Numbered from the stretch's first letter, positions 45,550-58,204 are shown. The stretch: DNA of 64,000 bases from Atherinomorus stipes (GCA_023101725.1 JALJCO010013407.1:156319-220318); one strand, 5' to 3'. Numbers and translations: made by a program. Notes: generated from the letters alone by a model not told the origin.

Positions 45550-47888
45550 AGGGACGCTTGAAGCAGAGTTATTATATCCACATTTTCACAGATGTGAGGT
45601 TGAACAGATAGTTTTAATAAACAGCTGATCTGGGTGGTGAGAAAACACAAAAACGTAAAGAACACACGTGGCATTTAAATACATGGACACGTGTGTGACC
45701 ATGTCCTGCCATGGACAAAGTTTGCTGTAAATGTACAATCACTGTGTGAACCTGTGTGTCTTTGATAAATCATGTGATGTACATGTAAACATCTTTCTGC
45801 ACTTGTCACAAGACCATTCTGCCTAAATGTTAGCGCATGTACACACCAGATCGAACTGGATTAGTTCCCATGGAAACAGCTGCTCTGAAATCTTAATTCC
45901 GAATGATCTCATTCCGAAAGGGGAAAAAGGCTCCATGCAAACGTGGCTATTGTTTTAGTTTTCTGCTTCAGTCTTGGAGCTCTAATCACTTTTATTTCCA
46001 GCTGCAACAACTTCAGCATTTCAACCGGACTTGACGGAAATAGAGGAGAGCAAACTGAAAAACTAAGTGAAACAGATTGGCTCAAGCCTCATTTTTCATA
46101 ATCGTTTATTTAAACAGGCTTTTTTTGAGATCAAGTCCAGTGACTGACTTCCGCATCCAGCTGTAAGTCTGACACTGAAGCCGCAGCCTCTCCACTCAAA
46201 CTGCAGAGGCTGTGTGCAGATGTCCTGTGTGGGCTGTAGCTGCTGCAGCCTCCTCTAACACCGTTTCATCTCAGTGTGGGCCAGCCTCAGTTTTGCCGTC
46301 ACTCCTGTGAAGTCTCCGTCGATGCTGGACATCCAGGAGCCTCCTGCTGTTTTTCTGTCACACTTATGCTGAGATGCAAGATACAGCAGTTTGTCACCAG
46401 ATACAGCTCGTGCTGCTGCTGCAGGAGGATGAGATGTCAGGAATGTTTACTGACGGTTATCCTCAGGTTTAAAGTGGTTTATATTTCCCTTTTACAATGC
46501 TGATGTATACCTGCATGTTTTTTTTGTTTGTTTGTTTTTTTGGTCAATTTCTGAAGATATTTATTCCTATGAACACATATGTCTTTGTTTTTACCTTTTT
46601 ACATTGGTCAGATTATTATTATTATAATTATTGTGTTTTGTCTCCTGTTATTAAATATTTACTCACAATGTTTAAATAGACATGATGTTGCTTTTTTTTT
46701 CCACCAACATGTTCAAAATAAGTCAAATCAATCAATCAGTAATCCAACAAAATTTCAGTCCCTGACTTTACAAACATCTGCTCTGTCCTTTATTCCTGCT
46801 GACTCTTCTGCTCTGCTGTGGTCGTCCATCTGTGTGTACCGATGGGAGTGTGCTGACTTACTCTTTGCTGGTGGTCCCTCAATCCAGGAGGTCCACCCGC
46901 ACAGCTCTGTGTTTACCCAGCAGGCCCCTCTTTCTCAAACACTGCTGGCTTTAAATTAACAGGTAACTCGCTGAAACGTCGCCTCAGCTACTCTAATTTT
47001 TCCCGCTCTTAGGAACTTTGTGTTCCGGTGTCTGGCCTGCTGCAGGTTTCTGGAGTGTTAACTCCTTGTGTTGGCTTATTGCTTTTGTTGGCCATTAATG
47101 CTGGTACAAGAACACCCAAACAAGCCAGCTATTCACTTCAGAGCTGTTTGCACTAGTGGCAGCAGCCAAGCAAAGCACTGCCCTGGCTTTTATGGTGAGC
47201 ACTTGAAAATAGACACAGTTTTCCATGTCCACTTTGTTTGGTTTTCTCTTTGTTCAGCAGCACGACGCTTGGCTCCGTTTGTTCCGCTCGACACCTGATG
47301 CCCTCTTGATATGCCTGTCTTGTCTCTTCTGTGCCTCTTACCCCTGATGCCTCGCTACCCGCAAGTCTATTTATACAACTTGTTATCATGAGTGAAGCTT
47401 TCCTGGCAGGAGTTACTGAGCGGTGCCAGCCCGGGAAAGAATGCCCGTCACGGGCCTCTGCAGAAAGTATGGCCCAGGTCCCTGGAAGAGTTGCTCACTT
47501 CCTCGCGCTGGTTATGTAAGCAAGTGACCTACTCAAACTGACACACTGATGGACTCGTTACAATTTCTAAAAATAGTTTATGCACAGATGAGAAAAGGTC
47601 CACAAAGAGACTCTGATCTGACTGATTTGGCTTGAGGTTTTCCAGAGGTGCATAGAAAGTCCTCAAGTTGATGTAATAACAAAGACTTGAATCACAGCAC
47701 ATGCTTTGTGTTATAATCAGTGTCATGCACTTTCTGGTCTGGGCTAAACCCGTTTCTGAAAACCTTTTTGTCTTCAATTTGAGTTGGATAATATTCATTC
47801 TAAATTAATTTTTGCCTTTAAACCCTAAGGTTGATGAAAAACATGTCCTGCTGAGATTCTGCAGCAGGATAATGCGTAACTGTATCAT
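45550..47888. other. No gene; possible old DNA-transposon fragment
   Basis: The segment 45830-45950 (ATGTACACACCAGATCG, CTCCATGCAAACGTGGCTA) resembles the end region of a fish repeat ending in CATGTAAACG. A similar block at about 40020-40170 (TTTACATGGTGTC) may be a relative. No boundaries could be set. CAG/GCT-rich patches occur at 46230-46270. Confidence 0.3.
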
Positions 47889-48649
47889 TTAAAGGTGCCG
47901 TGACACCAAAATTCTCTTTTCTGGGGTTTTGGGGGTATAATATGATCTGTTGTGTACTAATGAGGCCATGTGAATGTCCAGAGTGAAAATCAAAGTTCCT
48001 GTTTATGGTCTGTCAGCTGTGTTTCTTTGTTCAGAAACGGTTGAATCAGACAGCAGCTTATCATTCTACGTAGTTCTATCATTCTACGTAATTCATTTGC
48101 TCCAATTAGAGCACACTATCAAGCAAACAGCCTCCTCCCCTCCTCTCTCCTTCAACCCTCCGCTCTGCTCTCACTCCCTCACTCGCTGATTCAACTGGGT
48201 GAGTGGAGCCGAGAAACTGCTAAGCAGTCAGGTCTGGGTTTTCAAACAAATGGATTTAAAAGAAAACGTCTGCAGCAACACTGAGGGAGGCGACCACAAC
48301 CTTGTCATTACCTGTAAGTTTATTTTCTAAATGCTGTCTTGTCTGTTAAAAAACGTAGCTTACTGTCTGAAGTGCACGTTGCGAACAGATAGCCTTTAGC
48401 AAAGTCCAACCGCAGCTTGACCTACTTTCTCTAAATAAGGTGTAGCCAATCAAAATGAAGTCAACTTGGTCTCCAGGTAAAGCTCCATATCATAACCGCA
48501 CCAAACTCTTTTACTGAGGAAGGGAGGTCTAGCGTGTCAAAACATTCCCCCGCTGTAAAAAGTGACGTTTTTTTTCCTTTGGAGTATTTACATATGCAGT
48601 AATGTCAACTACATGAACTAGTTTTTCTGCTATGTCATCACTCCTTTAA
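47889..48649. mobile_element. TTAA-type MITE with exon-like module
   Basis: TTAA at 47889-47892 (in CATTTAAAGGTGCCGTGACA) and at 48646-48649 (in TCATCACTCCTTTAAA) bound imperfect inverted ends. Inside, an ATG at 48250 opens a 21-codon frame (MDLKENVCSNTEGGDHNLVI) leading into GTAAGT at 48314, a splice-donor-like site. CATTCTACGTA is repeated in tandem at 48062-48091. No transposase domain is seen. The element is of a kind common in teleosts. Confidence 0.65.
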
Positions 48650-50146
48650 AACAGTTTATAACATGATGGTTGGACCAAACAAACATTGAAAAGGCTATAG
48701 TTTGTTATAAACTCCATCCGTGGCAGGATGGAGTTGCACATGCGGTGGTATCCGTGTATTTAAATGCCATGTGTGTAGTTTACATTTTCGTACTTTCTCA
48801 CCACCTCAATCAGCTTTTTATTAAAACTATCAGTTCAACGTCGCATCTGTGGAAATGCAGAGGTGACAACTCTCTGCTTCAATCGTCTGTGTTACCCCAC
48901 CGCCTCAAATGTCTAACCAATCACATAATACTTCTCGTAGCTCCCCAAGAAGAAAGTTCTGCTTGGCCGAGGGGTCGAGAACAAGCCGCAAGCCGTCCTC
49001 AATCACATCCACAAGAACAAAATGACACTATTTTGTTCTCATTGGCCCCAAGAAGAAGAAAGTTCTTGCAGAGTATGTAACAGCCTCAAGTCATTTTGTA
49101 CTATTTAGAAATTACATGGAGCAAACTGTTAATTGTAAATAAATAAACCTACTATTACTGTAGAATGAGTGTTGGAAGCCTCACCACCTCCGCAGCAGCT
49201 GAAAGCCTCTCATCTAACATCTCACCTTGCATTAATGTCACAAATTCACCAAAAGCTGTCCACCAAAGATAATGATGAAACACTGATCATTAGCCCCGCA
49301 CACAGTTATTCTTCCAAAGTTATAGATATGGCAAATATTGGAGAAGTAGCTCTACTATAATCCAAGAACATGTGCCTCCTCAGCAGACTTCAAAGAAGTC
49401 ACTGAACAAAAGCTTGTTGGATCAGGACTGGGTTAACACCTTCCTGGAACAGCTGAATTGCAGTGAGCAGGTCAGGCTGGGGGAAGGGGGGGGTGAAGGA
49501 GAACCTCAGTCACAGCTCTGGAAAGGATGGTGTTGGTGACGTAGTGACGGAGAGGTGGAGGGGTGGGAGGGCAGGATAATTAGAGGAGGACGAGGGTGTT
49601 GCATGCCAGATGTTCAGCTATATGGCTGAAATGGAAAATAACCCATGTGGAAATAAAAGTTGTGATGCTGTTTGATTTCCTTTATGTGGCCTCCCCCCTC
49701 CCTCTCCTCCACCTCACAGCCTTCTATTAGAGGTTTTGGGGACATTCTTTTTGAGGAAATTAAGACTGTTTTGCGTCACGGGTTTAATATGAATAAATCA
49801 CCAAGTTTACTCCCATGGTGCATGTGCTGACTGCATCCTGAACAAGTGTGTGTCTGAGCTAGGTGTATACCTGCGATGGCAGGTTACCAGGGTAGTCTTC
49901 CTCTTTCACCGTCGTTCCTTCAACACCAGTTTATGCGTCACATGTGCAGTCTCAGCTGTTAGAGGGAAATGGCTCCATGCTGGATGATGAATGAAGTAGG
50001 AACTGACTTAATAAAATGAAAAGGACTATGACTAACAACTTATAATAATAACAGCAAAGGAAGAACTGAGGGGATTGTGCAACATAAGTTTATCTATCAT
50101 ACTGAAAAAAGGGAGGAGAATGATCTAGAGGTTCACCTGAACATAC
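48650..50146. other. No gene recognised
   Basis: A 136-codon plus frame (48670-49080) is open but has no motif and skewed composition. AAGAAGAAAGTTCT occurs twice at 48948-48961 and 49051-49064. G-rich tracts lie at 49480-49500 and 49555-49575. An inverted pair ACTCCATCC/GGATGGAGT sits at 48712-48734. Confidence 0.35.
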
Positions 50147-50284
50147 TCGTTAGCCACTTTATTAGGGATACCTTGCTAATTAGCCAAATATATGACAATT
50201 CAATGTATTTAATCATGCAAACATGGTCAAGAGGACTTGCTGAAATTCAATATGAGCATCAGAATGAGGAAGAGAGAAGATTTA
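50147..50284. mobile_element. Tip of a Tc1-like element
   Basis: GTTAGCCACTTTATTAGGGA, then ATTTAATCATGCAAACATGG and GCATCAGAATGAGGAAGAG match the end of the same fish Tc1 family represented at 55.7-56.2 kb. In that family the tip reads AGCCACTTTATTAGG. The rest of the element is missing. Confidence 0.55.
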
Positions 50285-50318
50285 AGTAATAAAGATGCCA
50301 GTTTGGAAGCACTACTGA

Positions 50319-50440
50319 TTAGGGCTGCGTTTAAAAGAATCGAATTTCCAATTCTGAATCGATTCTCATATTAATTTCCAAAGATCGATTCATATGTCCA
50401 AAGATAGATTTTTCTTTTCTTTTTTAAATAACCATTTGAA
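50319..50440. mobile_element. hAT end fragment
   Basis: TAGGGCTGCGTTTAAAAGAA begins the fragment, followed by AATCGATTCTCAT and AAGATCGATTCAT subterminal repeats. The opposite end was not found. Confidence 0.45.
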
Positions 50441-52681
50441 GTACTGCCTCTGGCTAAGTGCGGTGGCTCAGCCACTACACTTAACAAGATAGTAAGCTGG
50501 ACAGAGTGTAGGGCTCCATACTTCAGACTCTACCTTTAAGGAAAATGTCTTATTTAATCAAGTCAGTGTTACTGTTGTTAATGCCACAATTCTGTTTCTA
50601 ATCTTGTTCATTTAATGTAAAACTTGGTGCAAGTATAAAGTTGTGTTTTGTCACTGTTAGAAAAGAATGTTTAAAACAGTGTACACACTGCACATTTTAG
50701 ATTTGGTAAAGTAATAGTGGTTTTAAAAAGTGAGAGAACATTAGAAGAACAAAGTTTTGAGGCCAGATAGGACTGTAGTGTTGCTCTGTAACATTCTCCA
50801 CATTCAACTGGTCCCAGTGATGGTCGAGATTAAGCTTGAGGTTTCAGCTCCTGATCTGTACCTTCTCCTAGATTCATTTTTACTGTAAATTTTTATGTGT
50901 GGTTTGCTATGATTATGTTGTGAAGCAATCGACTGAAAGCTATACAAATAAATCTGAATTTAAATAAGATCCTAATGATTTGCTGACACTTAATGACACC
51001 ATGATTTCTGAAGATGAACCAAAAACAGAGTATTTAAAGATCTTTTGTTTTTGTTTGTTTTTTTTACAGTTGAGGTGGACAAAAATAAGTGTACTTGTTT
51101 TTTATTCTGTAAAACTATTTTTGGATGCTAAAAACACAGAACAGGAATCAAGCTGCTTTACATCCAGACTAAGTGAAAAACAAAGAACCCTCAAAGTGAG
51201 AGCTCACGGTTCCAATTGCCTCTATAAAAATCTAGTGACACAGCGGCCTCTAGTGGTCATTTACCGAGCTACAATTGCTTCACACAGTTCCAACATGACT
51301 GTCGAGTTCTAATGTGTTTTCTGAACTTATGAAAATATAATCAGTGTATTTTGCTGTCAGAGCTTTAAATGTATATTTTATATGGATAATGTAAATAAAT
51401 GCTTCACAAAGACAAAAAAAGGGGAAAAAAAAATTTGAAAAATATGGATGTTGAAAGGTCCCTTCAATCTAGAATGATGAGTCCATGAGAGGGATAACTG
51501 AATAAACAAAAGCCTCGTTATGAAGGAGACACTCATAGGAACATTAGTTGACCTTTTTCACTTTCTCAGGATTTTATTTTTGCTGGTTTGACTGGAGTCA
51601 AGCTTGGATTCTGTGAGCTGCTGTGATCCAAAACAAACCCCCCCCCCCGCAGACACTCGCTTTTTGAAGTCTACTCCTGACACCATCTTTGCATGACGGT
51701 CTGAAGCGCTGAAATATTTAGCCGTGTGTCCTCACCTTCTGACTCCGGTCTTTCAAACAACCAGAAGCCCCTAAAACAACACAGCGTGTGTGGAAAGGTG
51801 CAAAACGGCCCAGTTAAAACCAACAAGCTCAGAGTCGGGTCAAACGTAAAAATGGATCTGTGCTGCTTCTAAATGCTGGTTTAGTTTCAGGAAAAATAAA
51901 CGAGCTTGACGCTCTGAGCCAGTCTTTTTAAGCTGTGGGGTGAAATATGAAGTTACAGTATTCATGATCTGTTTTTTTTGTTTTTTTTCCCTAGTTCTCA
52001 TCATTAACCTTTATTACAAGTCTCCACAAGCCTTCCAAGCTAAAATGCCCACAATTTTACAATTTAGGAAATAAATTTGAAAAAGATGTATCAAAAATTA
52101 AGATGATCAAACTATTAATAAACACAGGAAAACAACTCAAGCTTTTCATTTTTATGGTGCAAAGCAGCTCATCGTCAAGCACCTTTACCCCAGGGTGCCA
52201 CTTCACTTCAATTTCCCTTTCTGCGAGTCCTCAGTAATTGAGTCTTTTCCTGGGGAACGCCCTAAAATCTTGAACATTTAAAAAAAAAAAAGGACTTACA
52301 GGGACTTTCATAGAAACCCATCATTTGCATAAATCTCTCCTTAATTAAAACATTAAATATGATCTTCAGCTATGAACATGCACAGACACAGAAGAAACAT
52401 GCACAGATTTAAATTCATCCTTGGGCAAAGTGGGCCTCTAATGTGATTAAAGGCTGCCTGAAGACATCCGTACACAGTGTGATTTCACACTCATTGTTTT
52501 TGCAAACAAAAAGGATTAACCACCACTGAGTCAGATTTTCTCTCCAACGTTCTCAGTAGAAGCAGAAAATTCTGCAGCTCATTACTCTGAGGGGGTCTGA
52601 CAATGAAGCTAATCCTTTTGTAAAGCAAAATCCCACCCAATCAGACATTAGATACCATCAACATGTGTTACATGTAAATCA
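50441..52681. other. No gene recognised
   Basis: AT-rich sequence. AGCGGCCTCTAGTGGTCATT at 51242-51261 looks like a fragment of an old dispersed repeat. The stretch 52300-52520 (CTCCTTAATTAAAACATTAA, GATTAAAGGCTGCCTGAAG) is unique-looking and could be conserved, but this is untested. Confidence 0.35.
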
Positions 52682-52745
52682 ATAATAATACATTTTATTT
52701 GAAAGCGCCTTTTCAAAACACCCACGGACACTGATCAAGATATAT
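52682..52745 (+). repeat. Dispersed repeat scrap (LINE/SINE-like)
   Basis: AATAATACATTTTATTTGAA then GCGCCTTTTCAAAACACCC matches a sequence that recurs in teleost genomes near retroelement tails. It is too short to assign. Confidence 0.4.
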
Positions 52746-53097
52746 TTAACCCACTGAAACAGATGCAGCAAAAGACATCAGACTTCTGTGTGCATGTCTG
52801 TTTAGAGCCTGCTGTGAGACTTTTAAAAAATTTAATTACAATAAAAAAACAAAGGAAAGATACAGCTTTAAAAATGAAATTATTCACAGTGAAAATCCCA
52901 AGATTTGCACTTTCACATGTTTTTAATTCCATATTTTTTCATACATCTAATGCTGAGGACAACAGTTTGGGCAAATGTTGGCAATTCTTGCAGGCTTGTT
53001 CTCAGATTTCCGGAGGATTTCCTAAACGCTGCTTTGGATTTAAAACTAAAAGTACCTGAAGGTCATGTCGAAGGTCATCCAGAAAAGCAAAAGAATG

Positions 53098-53176
53098 GGT
53101 GACCTGTCCAGGGTGCACCCTGATACTTGCTGGGATAGGCTCTAGTTGGTCTGCACAATTAATGGATAAAAGACTG
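53098..53176 (+). mobile_element. LINE 3'-tail fragment
   Basis: GTGACCTGTCCAGGGTGCAC, CTTGCTGGGATAGGCTCTAG and AATTAATGGATAA follow the same LINE 3' consensus as the insertion at 54923-55003, with more divergence. Confidence 0.65.
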
Positions 53177-53179
53177 CGA

Positions 53180-54907
53180 CCTCAATTCACACATACATCT
53201 GATCTCATTTCTACCCATAATAATTCTCAAGCATTTTTTAATCACGACTTTTCACAGAACTGCAGCTCTCACAGAGGTCTGACTTTTTTCCTTCCTTTTT
53301 ATAAATACATGATGTGTTGATACTGTCAGGATGGAAGGACCATTTCACCCAGTATAATAAAAAGTGTTTCTGAACAGGATTACCAACTCTGGCTTTAAGC
53401 TGTAGTTAATTTAGAGGGGAAAAACTGATATTTAAATTGAATGGAAAAACAAATGGTTGCAGTCCTGCTGACAGAAGGATCATCTAATCAAGGTTGAGAT
53501 TAAAACCACCACATTTTTATCGTTTCCTTCGCTGGTTTAATATTTTTGCTGATGAAAGATCTTTACGTCTCAGTCCAGGTTTACTCTGAAGCCTTGAGGC
53601 AATAAAGCTACAAAATATGAAGAATGAACGTGACATTAACTGGAGTCTCTGCTCTGGTTCACCTCATATAAAGTTATATTTCTGTACGATTAGGTTCAAA
53701 TATGCACAATGCTACGTTTAAAAGGAAATTAATTACATATACATGTATTCCGTGTCAAATGTCTTGAATCTGTGCCTAATACAAATCTCCACTAGATGGG
53801 AGCAAATAGACTCCTGAACTGGATAACAGGTGGCCTGCTACGTGGACTGGAATATATACTGAGGAAGGTTCATTTGTCAAATCTGCCAATATAAAAACCT
53901 CATTTAATTTGTGAGCGATTAGCTGAGATATCACAGTCTCTGCAACATGAATCCTGATTTGAGCATAAAAGAAGTCTTGTTGGTTAAAGAGATGCTTTTA
54001 CCATTTCTCTGCAGAGCCTCACCAGGATGAAAGACGTCACATGGAGTAAAGGTTTGTAGTAAAAATAGATGAATAATGCAGAAAGCAGAGAGGAGGGTCT
54101 CATAAACCCACACCCACTCCCAAGACATCAGCAGTGCAGACAGGAGGAGGAGTGGGCACTCAAAAACTCAATGACACACACGGAAGGACACACAGATCCC
54201 GGCACAGTGTGAAGTGTCCCGGCAAAAAGGGGAGGTCACTCCACAAAACAGATAACGTAGCTCTGTCCATTAGGAGGTCGGTGGGAAATGCAACTAATGA
54301 AAAGGGGCTTCCAGAGGAGAGTTGTTCAAGCAGCCCATTACCTCATTCTAATACACAAACACATTCACACAGCCCTGCCAATGCCCCCCCTCAGCCTCTC
54401 ATGTCAGCATTCACAGATAGACAGGTTCTCCTCCGCAGGAACGAACCAATTAAACAGCCCCGGTGATGTTTTAGTGTCAGTCTGCTCGGATAAGCAAGAC
54501 AGCGAGATGGCGAGGGGGGGGCAGGAAGAGAAAAGAGGGAGATAGAGGGGAAATCAAGGTAGTCTTGGAAACCAGAAAGCAGAGCTGAGGGGCTTCTGGG
54601 AGCTCTTATCCTCAAGTGACTCTGACTGCATCCTTGTTGGCGACTCTACAATATGACCAGAGACGGAGAGAAAGTGGGTGAATGAGCTTCTGTGCCGCTC
54701 GGCAGGTTTATCTGCATGTGAAGAGCTGAATCCCCTGTGCAACCTGTTGTTGCTGATGGTGATGGAGGTAATCTGAAATCATGCCATGATTTTGCTCGGG
54801 ACACACATACCATGTTTCACCAGACGAGGACATCTGGATTGATCAGTCAGAAATGTTTCTGGTGAATAAATAGAAAATAAAAAAGCTGAACTTTTCTTTT
54901 TTTTTCT
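53180..54907. other. No gene recognised
   Basis: No motifs. A GC-richer stretch at 54130-54560 has several overlapping open frames on both strands, none resembling a known domain. Confidence 0.35.
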
Positions 54908-54922
54908 TAGTTTCAGAGGATA

Positions 54923-55003
54923 ATAGCTGGGATAGGCTCCAGCAACCCCCGCGACCCTGAACTGGATAAAGCGGTACAGAAAATGACTGACTGACTGACT
55001 GAC
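54923..55003 (+). mobile_element. 81-bp LINE 3'-tail insertion with 15-bp TSD
   Basis: ATAGCTGGGATAGGCTCCAG, CCCCCGCGACCCTGAACTG and GATAAAGCGGTACAGAAAAT followed by (GACT)n lie between perfect copies of TAGTTTCAGAGGATA at 54908-54922 and 55004-55018. It is an extremely 5'-truncated LINE whose tail is a tetranucleotide microsatellite, as in fish L2/CR1-like groups. Confidence 0.9.
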
Positions 55004-55739
55004 TAGTTTCAGAGGATATATGCACATATGAAAACATAAAAAAAAAAAAACAGATTCATGCTGCTGTTTTACTGTGTCTGGGCTCCAGTACCTCCCCAGC
55101 AGAGGTGGTGGGATTGAGAAAGAGTTCGGTGTGGGAGGGCTGTCAGGATGAAGCTCAGCAGGTTAACTGGCCTCTTATGTTTTACCTCTGGGAGTAAGAA
55201 AGATACATGTGGCTCCATTTAATGAAAGCATTACTGTGCTACCAGAGCCTCTGGGAAGGAGAGACTCACCGAGCACAAACAGGGATAACTAACTTTAATG
55301 GCATTTCAGAAACGGGGACAAAACTGCTGGATAACTGCGGCTAAATTGATGCTTAGTAACAAGTTTTCTCCTGTGAGGGGTGTTCATAATCACCTTAACT
55401 TCATCTTAAATATGTATCCTAAATCTATCCTTTTTAAAATATTCTCTGATCTAAACATTTCTCTATATATTCTTGCTTTTCACTTTTTGTCATTCCTTTA
55501 TCCTCATCTTTTTTTTTTTTTTCTCTCGCCACGTTGTTTCTCCTCCTGTGTGACATCAATCTATCAGATTATTTGAATAAGTAAAAGCTGCTTTTGTGAC
55601 ACTTTTCTTCACAAACATGCTTTGTGAAATCTGAACTGGTTTGAGCTCATTTCACTTCGACAGCTTTAATTTATCCCTCTCTTCAAGTGAAAAGGATGCT
55701 GACACATTCTTTGGGTATTGAAGAGGAAAGAGGGTCCGT

Positions 55740-56225
55740 GCCGTCTCACTAAGTAAGGGGGTGGACAGACACAGAGGCTGAGCCTTGATAAGGGGATGGG
55801 TTCGATGTTTCCCCAATTTGGGGTGATGTGGGTGAAATGGAGACTCAGACCAGCAACGTTTCTCCATTTTATTGTCAGTTTTGGTGAGTCTGTGTGAATT
55901 GAGCCTCAGTTTCCTGTTCTTAGCTGACAGAAGCGGCCCCCAGTGTGGTCTTTTGCTGCTGGAGCCCCATCTGCTTCAAGCTTGGAAATGTTTTGTGTTC
56001 AGAGATGCTATTCTGCATATCTTGGTTGGAACCAGTGCTGATCTGACTTTCTGTTGTCTTTCTATCATCTCCAACCAGTCTGCCCATTCTCCTCTGACCT
56101 CTGACATCAACCAGACATTCTGGTCCAGACAACTGATGCACACTGGAGATTTCCTCCTCTTCAGACCAGAAAACCTAGAGATGGTTGTGTGTGAAAATTC
56201 CTAGTAAATCAGCTGTTTCTGGGAT
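55740..56225 (-). pseudogene. Tc1-like transposase N-terminal fragment
   Basis: The minus strand reads MHQLSGPECLVDVRGQRRMG, RLVGDDRKTTESQISTGSNQ and DMQNSISEHKTFPSLKQMG, then LLSAKNRKL after a shift. This is the N-terminal paired-like helix-turn-helix and linker of an abundant fish Tc1 group. Near 55840-55860, where the first catalytic Asp (in W-S-D-E-S) should be, the nucleotides TGGTCTGAGTCTCC lack the Asp codon. Beyond about 55800 the match fades. It is a dead fragment without visible terminal repeats. Confidence 0.75.
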
Positions 56226-56321
56226 ACATTATATGTTCTACTTCAAAATATGAAAAACAACAGTTTTGGACATAGGAGATTTGCACCCGACAGCAGCAAT
56301 ATGTTACAGTTTATCAACATA

Positions 56322-56355
56322 AACAGTGGGGAGACTAAAGAGTCTCCCCACTGTT
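56322..56355. repeat. Perfect 15-bp hairpin with 4-base loop
   Basis: AACAGTGGGGAGACT, loop AAAG, then AGTCTCCCCACTGTT. The stem has no mismatch. It lies outside the recognised elements, about 100 bp from the Tc1 fragment. It could be a transposon scar, a fold-back replication product or a small structured RNA; no evidence separates these. Confidence 0.95.
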
Positions 56356-56982
56356 AGTTTTCAGATGCAAAAAAAAAAACATGCTGCTATGGCTTTGGCT
56401 AAATATGTGTTTCTAATATTTCCAGAGTTCAGAAATGTACATGAAAGCAGAAATGCATCAGAACCAGATCTCTGCGTGCGACTGTCTGACGCATCCACAG
56501 TGGGAGCATACATGTATGGTCTGGTCATTCTGAGCCATAGTCTGGCTTTATTTTTGGCTCTGTCGGTTGCTAGGCTTGTTTGTAACAACACACTGGCCAC
56601 TGAAGCACCTCAGCATCTAATGGGAATCTGCTGCTGGTGCTGTTGACGTGCTCTCAGCAGACACCTCCCTCCCAGCCCATCTGTCTGCTGTCTCAGACTG
56701 CTCAGTGACAGCTCCATACAGAGGTGAACACACAGCTGGTGCGCACAAACACACACACACACACATCTGTGATACATGTATTCAAATTCACAGCAAGGCC
56801 AAGTGCCAGAACCTTGAAGCTCCAGAGAGGAATGTGAAAATACACACATGTTGTATTCTTACGGAAGGTCCAGTTAGTTAATTTTTGTCCTTTTGACATG
56901 TAATTACATGTTTTATGGAATTAGTGTCAACAAAATTTAAATGTTGCATTTTTAAATGGTAATCTTTAAAAGGTTCAAGTGG

Positions 56983-57482
56983 ACAGTCGTCCTCAAATTT
57001 ATTCATACCCTCCCATTAATAAAATCAGCTGTCAGTGAAATAAATTAAAATTGACAAAAGTAATAATTAATGAAAAAAATTCCATGAAATTCATGACATT
57101 GATTCTGAATTGTGATTTACCAGAAATATTTTTTAAAAAGTACACAAAAAATAAAAAAGCAAACAAGCGTTGGGGTTTCGAAGCTAAAATTTTGTTGAGC
57201 GACCCTTTGAGACAATCACTGCAATCAGGTTTTTTTGTAACATCCAATCACGTCTGCACCCGTTGACAAGTATTTTGGTCCAGTGCTCTAATTGTTCTGG
57301 GACAGTTTCGTTAGCTTATTTTTTCATTCCAATGATTATTTTCAACCGCAGTTCAAAAGCTACATTTTATTTCACTAAATTATATTTTTGCGGAATTTTA
57401 TTCATTATTAGTTTGTTATTTGAAATATTGTAAATTATCCTTTTTCTACAGGAAGGGTATAAATAATTTTGAGAACAACTGT
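56983..57482 (-). mobile_element. Non-autonomous Tc1-like element
   Basis: The left end ACAGTCGTCCTCAAATTTAT and the right end AATAATTTTGAGAACAACTG are inverted repeats of about 28 bp. TA follows the right end, and the left one is mutated. The inside retains only the last part of the transposase (57184-57300). The length is about 500 bp. Confidence 0.8.
57184..57300 (-). pseudogene. Tc1-like transposase C-terminal fragment
   Basis: The minus strand is open to a TAG at 57184-57186. It reads PEQLEHWTKILVNGCRRD and LIAVIVSKGRSTKF, the standard tail of Tc1 transposases (...KRL.AVI.AKGGSTKY). All catalytic residues lie in the deleted upstream region. Confidence 0.8.
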
Positions 57483-58204
57483 AGGTTTAAAATGACTGGA
57501 CGAAGAGAAGTCAAATGTACTCAAAGTTAGTTGTGATAATCATGTTTTAAAGGGATTTTTGAATGGAGACATGCAGCAAAACTAACTGGTCACAGCAGAT
57601 GAGCCTTTCTTCTCCGCATTAGATGAAGCCTGGACTATCATGTGGAGTGTCTGCAGGCATCAGCAGTGCGAGCAGCAAATGCTCACAAATCTGCTGCCGT
57701 CATGACAGCTCCATAAGTAATGGTGCATAAATACATTAAATCCAAACCAACCAATCCCTCCAGAGTCTTTATACTCATAAATTATTTAATCATGTCATTC
57801 ACTGTGTCCACTTACAAAAATCATTTCCATTGGGAAAAAAAACCCTGCCATAGAGTAAGGATCTGTTCATCCCTTTTGAGAAGATTTACTAAGGGCATCA
57901 GTTAAAATAAGCTGCACATAGCAGTAAAGTTGGGAAGCCCAGAAATGTTGGAAACTGCTGAATGTTGCTAAAATATCTGGCAAAAAGGGGGAAAAAAATC
58001 AATTGCTGAACACCGATTCTTGGTTTTCAGTATTTATTTATTGCTTAATCAAAACTAGTGGAAATGGGCTCAGTCTTCTATCAAATTATGCAAATATAAG
58101 TAGTTTTTTTTTCTAAATTTCTGTTATTTCCAGAAATGTACAGCAAAACAATGAATTATTTTGAAGTGGATTGTTTCTAAGAAAGTCTGATGAATGGAAA
58201 CAGC
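57483..58204. other. No gene recognised
   Basis: AT-rich sequence with no assignable feature. Confidence 0.4.

Noticed and set aside
46579..46959. 126-codon plus-strand frame
   Set aside because: Begins in an AT repeat and has no motif. Probably chance.
48670..49080. 136-codon plus-strand open frame
   Set aside because: No recognisable motif, uneven composition, no splice or start context, and other frames are also open. Treated as chance.
54130..54745. Cluster of overlapping open frames on both strands
   Set aside because: No recognisable domain or splice structure. Openness follows local GC content.
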